Below, piece by piece: positions 1 to 6,162 of a DNA stretch of 6,162 nucleotides. Source of the stretch: JBHHYU01 sp046757725 (lineage in GTDB: Bacteria > Desulfobacterota > Binatia > UBA9968). Under the pieces are notes generated by a model that ran no database searches, was not told where the DNA came from, and was given only the letters and a program-made list of their open reading frames with translations. Position numbers and translations under genes: made by a program. The stretch spans positions 1 to 6,162 of the forward strand of contig JBHHYU010000139.1 in NCBI GenBank assembly GCA_046757725.1. Direction: 5' to 3'. Position 1 is the first letter of the stretch. Each line of letters starts with the position of its first letter.

Positions 1-968
1 TGATCCCGATAAAGGTCAAAGACAAGTCTGTAGGGGTAATGAACTTCGTCAGCAAAGCCCCCCACCGGTTTTCCGCTAGCGAGGTCGAGCTGGTTCATTC
101 CATTGCAAACACCGTTGGTATTGCCGTAGAAAACGCAAGCCTTTTTAAAGAGACGAAAGATCAAGCGGTTAAGCTGGAGAGGTCAAATAAGGTAAAGGAT
201 GAATTTCTCGCCATCATGTCGCATGAGCTCAGGACACCGCTTAACGTGGTGGTGGGTTATACGGGGATGATGCGCGATGGGTTATTCGGGGAGATCAACC
301 AGGAGCAGGAGAAGGCGCTGGAAAAGGTTGCAAGGCAATCCAAGGAACTGGTCGGTCTGATTGCCGGCATACTGGAGGCAACCAGCCTTGAGGCTGGGGC
401 GGTCAAAGTGGACAGGCAGGAAATGAATCCGGGTAGTCTTCTTGAAGAGCTGAGGGCGACCTATGACACCTCTTTGGTTAAGGAGCTTACCCTCAACTGG
501 GACTATCCCCCTGACATTCCGGTCCTCAAAACCGATAGCGATAAGCTCAGGCATATTCTTCAGAACCTAATTGATAATGCTATTAAATTTACCGAGAAGG
601 GGTCGGTGACCGTATCAGCCGGAACTCTTGATGGGGCGAGGGTAACAGGTGGCAATGGGCACCCGGCGGAGGACAATGGGCAAGTGGAGTTTAGGGTAAC
701 GGATACGGGACCGGGGATTTCCAAAGAGGCACTGGCAGAGATCTTTGAGATGTTTCACCAGGGGGACAACTCGGCGACCAGGCCTTATGGCGGTGTGGGA
801 CTGGGGCTTTATATTGCCAAAAAGATGACTGTGCTTCTGGGGGGGAAGATCGATGTCGAGAGCCAGCCCGGTAAGGGCTCGACCTTTTCTGTTTGTCTTC
901 CTTTCCACCCTGAAGCACAAAAACGTGGAGGTGATTTTGAAGAAACGAATACTTCTAGCGGAAGATGA
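1..968 (+). CDS. GAF-domain sensor histidine kinase, C-terminal part (5' end outside window)
   Basis: Cytoplasmic sensor kinase fragment that autophosphorylates on histidine and passes the phosphate to a receiver. The frame is open from position 3 with no stop before the first ATG at 39. The codons before that ATG read IPIKVKDKSVGV, a typical late GAF strand, so 39 is internal and the gene begins before the window. The end of the GAF domain (to about 150) is followed by a short coiled linker and a HisKA domain with H-box SHELRTPL. The phospho-accepting His codon is at 222-224, with Glu next to it. The HATPase part has the N-box NLIDNAIKF (about 567-593), the D-box DTGPGIS (about 702-722) and the G2 box GVGLGLYIA (about 792-818), all intact. 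A Gly/Asn-rich loop before the D-box is longer than in the paralogous core at 3083-3770. The receiver gene that overlaps its end is the likely partner. Kinase identity is secure; the input signal is unknown. Confidence 0.93.
   Translation, partial: IPIKVKDKSVGVMNFVSKAPHRFSASEVELVHSIANTVGIAVENASLFKETKDQAVKLERSNKVKDEFLAIMSHELRTPLNVVVGYTGMMRDGLFGEINQEQEKALEKVARQSKELVGLIAGILEATSLEAGAVKVDRQEMNPGSLLEELRATYDTSLVKELTLNWDYPPDIPVLKTDSDKLRHILQNLIDNAIKFTEKGSVTVSAGTLDGARVTGGNGHPAEDNGQVEFRVTDTGPGISKEALAEIFEMFHQGDNSATRPYGGVGLGLYIAKKMTVLLGGKIDVESQPGKGSTFSVCLPFHPEAQKRGGDFEETNTSSGR
927..935 (+). promoter_or_regulatory. Shine-Dalgarno site that sets the TTG start of the first receiver
   Basis: GGAGGTGAT is nearly the full anti-16S complement. 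It lies inside the end of the upstream kinase gene, with five bases between GGAGG and the TTG at 937. The in-frame GTG codons at 925 and 931 precede or overlap the site and cannot use it, which favours TTG 937. Confidence 0.75.
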
Positions 969-1305
969 TCCGGCAACCATCGATGTGGTGAAGCAGGAGT
1001 TGGTGCTTCTCGGTTATGAGGTTACGGTGGCAGAAAATGGTTTAGACGCCGTAGAAAGGGCCTTCTCCGAGCTTCCTCACCTCATTGTTATGGACATGCA
1101 CATGCCCAAGATGGACGGACTTGAGGCGGCCTCTAGAATACGCGAAGATCCGAAGACCCAAGCGATTCCCATATTGGCCGCGACGGCCAAGGCCATGCCG
1201 GGTGACAGGGAGAGTTGTCTCGCCAGTGGGTGTGACGATTATATTGCCAAGCCGTTTACCCATAAACAGTTGGGGGCCGCTATTGAGAAACTATTGAAGG
1301 CTTAG
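937..1305 (+). CDS. Single-domain response regulator, DivK/CheY-like receiver
   Basis: A 122-residue stand-alone receiver with no output domain. It accepts phosphate from a histidine kinase, probably the one whose gene it overlaps by 32 bases, and would act through protein contacts or as a relay step. The acidic pair is D10/D11 (AEDD), the phospho-acceptor is D53 (LIVMDMHMP), the switch Thr is T83 (ILAATA) and the conserved Lys is K105 (IAKPF). Length and motifs match a complete receiver. The stretch from MPKMDG to YIAKPF resembles the DivK type often encoded next to hybrid kinases; orthology to DivK is not claimed. The start is TTG 937, chosen for the strong ribosome binding site and because the resulting MKKRIL start aligns with the MDKKIL starts of the two receivers downstream. 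The frame stays open upstream to an ATG at 853, but that extension lies entirely within the kinase gene and does not look like receiver sequence. Translational coupling to the kinase is likely. Confidence 0.92.
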   Translation: MKKRILLAEDDPATIDVVKQELVLLGYEVTVAENGLDAVERAFSELPHLIVMDMHMPKMDGLEAASRIREDPKTQAIPILAATAKAMPGDRESCLASGCDDYIAKPFTHKQLGAAIEKLLKA

Positions 1306-1324
1306 TCGGAACAAAGGACTTTTT

Positions 1325-3808
1325 ATGGCAGCCAAAAAACACACCCGCCGGAGCATCGGTTCCATCATCCTACCGTTGCTCCAAAGTTCTTTTGATCCGC
1401 TCGCGGACAGGAAAAGAAACCTCATCGGCATCCAGGCGTTTGTGGTCATTGCCACTGCCTACCTCTTGCTCTTTAAAAACGGATGGGTTGTACAGGACCC
1501 TCTGGTGTTTCTCATGCTCCTGGCGCCGCTGGGATCCATTTTTGTATTTCAACGTCTGCCGCAATCTGTATTTGAACATAAGCTCTTTGCGCACATTCTG
1601 GTGATCGTAGATACCGTTTTTCTCTCCGCAGCAATAGCCTTCAATAGAGAGAGTCCGTGGGACCTCTTTCTCGTTTTTTTCTTCGGTATTTTCATCGCTG
1701 CGATCGGGGAAAACCTCACACAGATCGTTGTGGGTTGCCTGGTCCTCAGTATTGTGTCGATTGTCGTGGTACCGTTGTCCAGCGGCGAGCCTTTTCAGAT
1801 TGATGCAGATACGCTTTTTAGAATCCCGTTAATCTTTGGCGCATCTATCTTGTACGGGTACTTGGTCACTCAGCTTAAGGCTGAGAGAAAAAGGATCGTA
1901 CAGTTGAGGCAAGAGCAACAACATCGGCTACAGCTAAAAGATGAATTTCTTTCTCACGTCTCGCATGAGCTCCGCTCCCCCCTGGCCGCCAGCCACCAGT
2001 TTGTCACGATTCTGTTGGACGGGCTAGCCGGCGAACTAAACGATGAACAGCGTGAATACCTCGACATCGTACTAAAAAACATTACCCAGCTACGGACGAT
2101 GATCGGCGACCTTCTAGAAGTCACCCGTGCCGACACCGGGAAGTTAGCCATTGATCTACGATGCACCTCGCTGGTTGAGTCGATCACCGAGACCATCGGT
2201 GCGCTCCTGACCACCGCCGCCGCAAAAGGCGTCGAGCTTTCTGCCGATGTTCCCGGCGATCTGCCTCCTGTCCACGTCGATCCGCCTCGTATTAGACAGA
2301 TCCTTGTCAACCTCATCGATAACGGCGTTAAGTTTACCCCGGCAAAGGGAAAGATCACGGTTCGTGCACGGGTCTTCGACCAAGACCGGAAATTCATCTG
2401 TGTAGCCGTGGCGGATACCGGCTGCGGTATCAGCCCTGAGGGCACGCAAAGGATTTTTGATCGTCTTTACCAAGAACCGAACAATAACGAAGCTAGCCGT
2501 AAGGGCCTCGGGCTCGGCCTCCATATTTGCAAAGAGTTGGTCTCTCGCCATGGGGGCCGTATATGGGTTGAAAGCCGGCTTGGGCAGGGGAGCAGTTTCT
2601 ACTTTACTTTGCCTATCTTTTCCCTCGAAAAGCTTCTCTACCCCGTTATTACCGAAGATAACCGGCTGAAAGAGACGATCTCCCTCATTACGGTCGAGCT
2701 ATCCCCCGTCGATGGTGGAACACCGACAAAGCTGACCGAAACCATGCGGCAGGAGGCCTGGCAAGGCCTGCATGGCTGTATCACTCCCGGTAAGGAACTC
2801 CTTTTGCCGAGGATGACCAATGCAGCGGGGAGCGAGCTCTTTTACGTGGTGGAGTGTGGCGACCGGAATAGCTCTGTGATGGCAGTACAAAAAATTCGGG
2901 AACAATTAAGTCAGTCCGGAGATGTACAAAAAGGCTCTATCGGCGTGACTGTGACTAGCGCCGCCATGGATCCGCAGTTGGGGCAAAACGGGGCCTCTTT
3001 GGAACAACAGGTGGAAGGTGTCTCCACGCGGGTCCTTGATGTGATAAACGCGGCGGTCTCTCAAAGGGCAAAGAACGTGAAAAGAGATCTGTTTGGAGTC
3101 ATGTCTCAAAAGGTCAGACAACCCCTCAGTGTGGTCATGGGATATGCGGGCATACTGCGCGATAAGCTTTTAGGAGAGCTAACCCCCGAGCAAGAGGACG
3201 CCCTGAGCAAGGTCATGCATCAGACTGATGACTTGTTGACCATATTTAACAATGTTCTGGAGGCGCAAAGAATTGAATCCGGGAAGGTCAAGTTGGACAG
3301 CCACGAGGTTCCGGTTACGAGTTTCCTTGACGAACTGAGATCAACGTATGAGGTTCCGCGGACTAAGGCGCTTACTCTCAAGTGGAACTATCCCCCCGAC
3401 CTTCCGACTATGTTGACGGATGGCAGTAAACTCAGGGTGATTCTTCAGAATCTCATCAACAACGCTATCAAGTTCACCGAAAAAGGCACTGTCACCGTAA
3501 CGGCTTGGTATTCGGATAAGACAGAGAACATTGAGTTAAAAGTAGCGGACACGGGCATAGGCATTTCCGGTGTAGCTATCCCGGTTATCTTTGACAGGCT
3601 TCAGCAACTACAGCCCTCCGAAGTCGACGCCTTAGGTGGCATGGGACTGGGGCTGTATATCGTCAGGACCTTTACGGAGTTGCTGGGAGGAAAAGTTGAT
3701 GTGCAGAGTGATCCCGGGAAAGGTTCGGTTTTTAGCGTTACCCTGCCTGTGCGCAGGTCTGAACCAGCGGTATCGTCAATTGAAAATCCCAATCAATTAC
3801 AAACATGA
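1325..3808 (+). CDS. Membrane sensor with two histidine kinase cores; second core lacks the phospho-His
   Basis: An 827-residue inner-membrane sensor. Residues 33-184 hold about six hydrophobic segments (near 33-50, 59-75, 88-106, 113-128, 133-151, 164-184) with short loops, followed by a charged coiled stretch (185-208). Kinase core 1 is complete: H214 in SHELRSPL, N-box N329/N333, D-box D364 (ADTGCGIS), G2 box GLGLGLHI (394-401). Residues of about 440-580 form a middle domain that looks like a degenerate GGDEF domain, with AGSELFYVV (501-509) where GGDEF would fall. Kinase core 2 (about 585-815) has Q595 in MSQKVRQPL where His is expected and K596 where Glu is expected. Its ATP site is intact: N709/N713, D742 (ADTGIGIS), G2 box GMGLGLYIV (772-780). 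Core 2 is closely similar to the kinase at 1-968. The start ATG has AAAGGA at 1313-1318 six bases upstream and follows the receiver gene by 19 bases. Domain assignments are firm except for the middle domain; the signal sensed is unknown. Confidence 0.93.
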   Translation: MAAKKHTRRSIGSIILPLLQSSFDPLADRKRNLIGIQAFVVIATAYLLLFKNGWVVQDPLVFLMLLAPLGSIFVFQRLPQSVFEHKLFAHILVIVDTVFLSAAIAFNRESPWDLFLVFFFGIFIAAIGENLTQIVVGCLVLSIVSIVVVPLSSGEPFQIDADTLFRIPLIFGASILYGYLVTQLKAERKRIVQLRQEQQHRLQLKDEFLSHVSHELRSPLAASHQFVTILLDGLAGELNDEQREYLDIVLKNITQLRTMIGDLLEVTRADTGKLAIDLRCTSLVESITETIGALLTTAAAKGVELSADVPGDLPPVHVDPPRIRQILVNLIDNGVKFTPAKGKITVRARVFDQDRKFICVAVADTGCGISPEGTQRIFDRLYQEPNNNEASRKGLGLGLHICKELVSRHGGRIWVESRLGQGSSFYFTLPIFSLEKLLYPVITEDNRLKETISLITVELSPVDGGTPTKLTETMRQEAWQGLHGCITPGKELLLPRMTNAAGSELFYVVECGDRNSSVMAVQKIREQLSQSGDVQKGSIGVTVTSAAMDPQLGQNGASLEQQVEGVSTRVLDVINAAVSQRAKNVKRDLFGVMSQKVRQPLSVVMGYAGILRDKLLGELTPEQEDALSKVMHQTDDLLTIFNNVLEAQRIESGKVKLDSHEVPVTSFLDELRSTYEVPRTKALTLKWNYPPDLPTMLTDGSKLRVILQNLINNAIKFTEKGTVTVTAWYSDKTENIELKVADTGIGISGVAIPVIFDRLQQLQPSEVDALGGMGLGLYIVRTFTELLGGKVDVQSDPGKGSVFSVTLPVRRSEPAVSSIENPNQLQT

Positions 3809-3810
3809 CC

Positions 3811-3819
3811 AAAGGAGGG
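3811..3819 (+). promoter_or_regulatory. Shine-Dalgarno site that sets the ATG start of the second receiver
   Basis: AAAGGAGGG begins two bases after the stop of the double kinase. Seven bases separate AGGAGG from the ATG at 3826. An in-frame ATG at 3805 overlaps the kinase stop, but it lies before this site and has no comparable site of its own, so 3826 is the better start. Confidence 0.8.
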
Positions 3820-3825
3820 TTTCCC

Positions 3826-4218
3826 ATGGACAAAAAGATTCTAATTGTTGATGACGACCAGGACCTGTTAAAAGGACTGGGGGTGCGACTAAAAGCGTAC
3901 CACTACGCCACGGTCCTTGCGACGGATGCCGGCTCTGCCATCAACCTGGCCCTGAAAGAAAACCCGGATCTAATCCTGCTGGACCTAGGTCTACCCGAGG
4001 GTAACGGTTTCATGGTGATGCAACAGTTGAAAAAACTCGACACTCTAGCATCCATCCCTATTATTGTGATGACCGGCCGCTCCGCAGAAGTGTACAAGGA
4101 TCCGGCTCTTATCGGTGGCGCTGCAGGGTATTTGCAAAAGCCCGTAGACAATGACGTGCTTTTATCGGCGATACAGAAGGCCCTGGCAGCCTCATCCGGA
4201 ACGGAAAAGAGCGTATGA
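3826..4218 (+). CDS. Stand-alone receiver, first of a tandem pair
   Basis: A 130-residue CheY-like receiver without an output domain. The acidic cluster is D9-D11 (IVDDD), the phospho-acceptor is D53 (LILLDLGLP), the switch residue is T83 (IIVMTG) and the conserved Lys is K105 (LQKPV). It begins 17 bases after the double kinase and has its own strong ribosome binding site, so it is probably co-transcribed with that kinase and receives phosphate from it. The LDLGLP run resembles the receiver halves of OmpR-type regulators, but only about 20 residues follow the Lys and no DNA-binding domain is present. About 59% of residues match the next receiver by hand alignment, so the two arose by tandem duplication. 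Between T83 and K105 the sequence differs most from the copy (AEVYKDPALIGG). Which kinase core feeds it cannot be told from sequence. Confidence 0.92.
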   Translation: MDKKILIVDDDQDLLKGLGVRLKAYHYATVLATDAGSAINLALKENPDLILLDLGLPEGNGFMVMQQLKKLDTLASIPIIVMTGRSAEVYKDPALIGGAAGYLQKPVDNDVLLSAIQKALAASSGTEKSV

Positions 4219-4235
4219 TTGATTGCAACGGAGTA

Positions 4236-4242
4236 AAGGAGG
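4236..4242 (+). promoter_or_regulatory. Shine-Dalgarno site of the third receiver
   Basis: AAGGAGG sits six bases before the ATG at 4249, in the 30-base gap between the two tandem receivers. It supports independent, efficient initiation on a shared transcript. Confidence 0.75.
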
Positions 4243-4248
4243 ACCAAT

Positions 4249-4638
4249 ATGGACAAGAAAAAAATTCTAATCGTTGATGACGACCCGGACCTCTTGAAAG
4301 CAATGAGAGTGCGATTGAGGGCGCATCGTTATGACACTGTTGTTGCAGAGGATAGCGTTTCGGCTATAAGCCAGGCGAGAAACGAAAACCCCGATCTTAT
4401 TCTCCTTGATCTCGGTCTGCCGGCGGGTGACGGTTTTGTTGTGATGGAGAGGTTAAACAACCTCGATTCGCTTGCATCCATCCCGATCATTGTTTTGAGC
4501 GCGCGAGATCCACAGGCGAACAAAGAGCGAGCCCTCAACGCGGGTGCAAAAGCGTTTTTCCAGAAACCCGCGGATAATGACGAGCTCTTGGCTGCAGTTG
4601 AAACAGCATTGGAGGAATCTAGTCGGGATCAAGTATGA
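4249..4638 (+). CDS. Stand-alone receiver, second of a tandem pair
   Basis: A 129-residue CheY-like receiver with no output domain. The acidic cluster is D10-D12 (IVDDD), the phospho-acceptor is D54 (LILLDLGLP), the switch residue is S84 (IIVLSA, Ser instead of the Thr in its neighbour) and the conserved Lys is K106 (FQKPA). It aligns without gaps to the preceding receiver apart from one extra Lys near the start. The phosphorylation pocket is the most conserved part, while the helix 4 region after S84, a common partner-contact face in receivers, has diverged. This suggests shared phosphate donors but different targets, which is inference. It is the last gene of the tight cluster; a 153-base gap follows. 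Confidence 0.92.
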   Translation: MDKKKILIVDDDPDLLKAMRVRLRAHRYDTVVAEDSVSAISQARNENPDLILLDLGLPAGDGFVVMERLNNLDSLASIPIIVLSARDPQANKERALNAGAKAFFQKPADNDELLAAVETALEESSRDQV

Positions 4639-4791
4639 AATAGGTTAGGTGAAGAGCAAAAAGAGCCGCACTTTAGTTTTCGGGGCACCGCTAACTTGAG
4701 GAACGGTTGAGACGGCTTGGCTGCTGCGTTTCACACAGCGTACATGAATGAGAATGTTTGATCCGTCTAAGGTAACTAATCGAGCCAAAGT
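4639..4791 (+). other. Intergenic gap with no clear regulatory signal
   Basis: The largest gap between genes in the window. I see no GC-rich hairpin followed by a T run, so no intrinsic terminator is called. Weak inverted matches exist: GTTAG near 4643 with CTAAC at 4691-4695, and AGACGG at 4710-4715 with CCGTCT at 4763-4768 across a loop of about 47 bases. Neither is convincing. No good -35/-10 pair or sigma-54 site was found. A promoter for the next gene may still lie here, because the spacing breaks the otherwise tight packing. Confidence 0.4.
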
Positions 4792-6162
4792 ATGATCTGG
4801 AAATCCATAGCGGTAATGACGTTGATCGACCTGGTCATCATTGCCGTTACCTCAGCCTCCCTGTGGATACATTTAAAGTCCGGACCCAAGCTGCATAGTT
4901 CAGGTTCCTCGTTAGGATCGTTCATGGTGGCCATGGGACTGGTTGGTATCGGACTTTTCTATCTATTTGACCTGTTTACTATGTTTGGACTGCCATTGTT
5001 CACCACAAGGGTGGCCGCCATGGTGGTCATGAAGAATCTGCACCTCAACTATAGCTGGTTGCTCATACTTTTTGCAGTGACGGCTATATCCACAGGCTTT
5101 GCCATCACGAACCGAAGATTGTTCACGCTGATCAGCGATCTGCAGAAAACGAAAGCCGAGCTGGGAGAGAAGCTCTCAAAAAACAGAGAGTTTGAAGAGA
5201 TGCTACAGAAGAGTGAGGATCGTTTTCATAAGGTCGTTGAGTCAATGCCTACCGGCATTGTCCTTGTGAATCGAGAGGGCAAGATCGTCTTGGTGAACTC
5301 CAAGGTAGAGCAAGTTTTCGGTTACGACCGGGGCGATTTGGTGGGACAGCGAGTTGAGATCCTAGTGCCCAAACGCTACCGCAGCAAACACTTAAAATAC
5401 CGTGCGAACCTGCCGGAGGTAAAAAATTACAGACCTATGGGAGCCGGTCGAAAGCTCTCCGGTTTGCGTAAGGATGGCAGCGAGTTTCCCATTGAGATCG
5501 GCCTCAGTGAAGTCAGGGTGCAGGAGGGGACGTTAACCCTAGCTGCGATGGTGGACATCACGGAGCGCAAGCAGGCTGAGGGGGAGCTGCAAGCTCGTTT
5601 TAAGGAGGTCCAGAGCCTACACGAGGTAAGCGAAGCCATTCTGGGTTCTCTTGATCTCAAATGCGTTCTGGACGAAATCCTGAATAAGGCCCTTTTAGTC
5701 ACCGGCCTCGACATCGGTAATATCCGTTTGGTGGATCATGGTGAGCAAACAATCGGATTGGTAAGCAGCAAGGGGTATCGCGATCCCGAGAACGTTAAAA
5801 GGCACTACCGCAACATCATTGATGCGCCGACCGGAAGGATGAGTCTCCAGGTGCTGGCTATGAAACATCCCCGGGTTGAGGAAGACGTGTTGCAGGTCGA
5901 GGGACTTAACACCTTTAAGAGGGAGGGAGTTCGGTCGGCCGTAGCGATTCCCGTGCGAGCGCGAGAAGAGGTGCTGGGGGTCATGCAACTCGGGAGCCGC
6001 ACCCCACGCAAGTTTCAGACCGATGAAGTTCGTTTCCTGGAAGCACTTGGGTACCATGTAGGGATTGCCGTACAGAAAATACGACTTCACGAACAGACTC
6101 TTTCCAAGGCCAATGAGCTTTCCGCACTCTACTCTGTAGCGACGGTAGTGAATCAATCTCTG
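4792..6162 (+). CDS. Membrane PAS-GAF sensor protein, probably a histidine kinase (3' end outside window)
   Basis: The frame from ATG 4792 stays open for 457 codons to the window edge. A TAA at 4777-4779 in the same frame and no earlier start codon after it fix 4792 as the earliest possible start. No good Shine-Dalgarno site precedes it, unlike its neighbours. Hydrophobic segments lie near residues 6-28, 43-65 and 88-105, followed by a charged coiled stretch (about 107-140). A PAS domain spans about 142-255: it starts SEDRFHKVVESMPTGIVLV, contains FGYDRGDLVGQ and RKDGSEFPIEI, and ends with the usual DITERKQAE. A GAF domain spans about 275-432 (LHEVSEAILGSLDLKCVLDE to VGIAVQKIRLHEQ). The last residues, ELSALYSVATVVNQSL, look like the opening helix of a second GAF domain. 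The domain order predicts a kinase core beyond the edge, but none is visible, so a diguanylate cyclase or other output remains possible. Ligands of the PAS and GAF domains are unknown. Confidence 0.9.
   Translation, partial: MIWKSIAVMTLIDLVIIAVTSASLWIHLKSGPKLHSSGSSLGSFMVAMGLVGIGLFYLFDLFTMFGLPLFTTRVAAMVVMKNLHLNYSWLLILFAVTAISTGFAITNRRLFTLISDLQKTKAELGEKLSKNREFEEMLQKSEDRFHKVVESMPTGIVLVNREGKIVLVNSKVEQVFGYDRGDLVGQRVEILVPKRYRSKHLKYRANLPEVKNYRPMGAGRKLSGLRKDGSEFPIEIGLSEVRVQEGTLTLAAMVDITERKQAEGELQARFKEVQSLHEVSEAILGSLDLKCVLDEILNKALLVTGLDIGNIRLVDHGEQTIGLVSSKGYRDPENVKRHYRNIIDAPTGRMSLQVLAMKHPRVEEDVLQVEGLNTFKREGVRSAVAIPVRAREEVLGVMQLGSRTPRKFQTDEVRFLEALGYHVGIAVQKIRLHEQTLSKANELSALYSVATVVNQSL

Noticed and set aside
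1954..2445. A 163-codon minus-strand open frame
   Set aside because: It lies opposite the first kinase core, including its H-box and N-box. The product is rich in Ser and Arg, as expected of an antisense shadow.
3805..3825. Alternative ATG start for the second receiver, overlapping the kinase stop as ATGA
   Set aside because: The overlap is attractive for coupling, but the strong AAAGGAGGG site lies downstream of this ATG, and the seven extra residues have no counterpart in the tandem copy.
4685..4701. Possible sigma-54 promoter (GGCAC followed by TTGA)
   Set aside because: There are seven bases between GGCAC and TTG where the consensus has five, and the -12 GC is missing.
4717..4746. Possible sigma-70 promoter (TTGGCT, 18 bases, TACATG)
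   Set aside because: The -10 element matches the consensus at only three of six positions and the -35 is weak; no better than chance in a 153-base gap.
4710..4768. Inverted match AGACGG / CCGTCT that could form a terminator stem
   Set aside because: Only six base pairs across a loop of about 47 bases, with no T run after it.
5695..6156. A 153-codon minus-strand open frame
   Set aside because: It lies wholly opposite the PAS-GAF sensor gene, whose plus-strand frame shows clear domain motifs. The minus-strand product shows no recognisable motif and is a shadow frame.

Overview
The window is one dense block of two-component signalling genes, all read on the plus strand, with no RNA gene, mobile element, CRISPR array or convincing terminator. 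Base composition is roughly balanced. Genes are packed tightly and mostly preceded by strong purine-rich Shine-Dalgarno sites, and the proteins are multidomain sensor kinases mixed with stand-alone receivers. This suggests a free-living Gram-negative bacterium rich in signalling genes, of the Desulfobacterota / Nitrospirota / Rokubacteria / NC10 kind. That placement is inference from style only; no taxonomic marker is present.

Layout. Positions 1-968 hold the C-terminal part of a GAF-domain histidine kinase whose start lies before the window. A DivK/CheY-like single-domain receiver (937-1305) overlaps its end by 32 bases and starts at a TTG behind a near-perfect ribosome binding site. Positions 1325-3808 encode an 827-residue protein with about six membrane segments, a complete histidine kinase core, a middle domain that resembles a degenerate GGDEF domain, and a second kinase core. 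The second core keeps its ATP-binding motifs but has glutamine in place of the phospho-accepting histidine. Two closely related stand-alone receivers follow (3826-4218 and 4249-4638). After a 153-base gap with no recognisable promoter or terminator, a long reading frame from 4792 runs off the window end. It encodes membrane segments, PAS, GAF and the beginning of what looks like another GAF domain.

How they may work together. The first five genes are probably one transcription unit. Three receivers stand beside two full kinase proteins, and nothing in the window has a DNA-binding, cyclase, phosphodiesterase or other classical output domain. The likely logic is a branched phosphorelay, or a set of competing phosphate sinks, feeding an output encoded elsewhere. 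The second kinase core of the 827-residue protein is clearly paralogous to the kinase of the first gene, so the locus appears to have grown by duplication and fusion. The most notable points are the histidine-less second kinase core and the GGDEF-like domain between the two cores.
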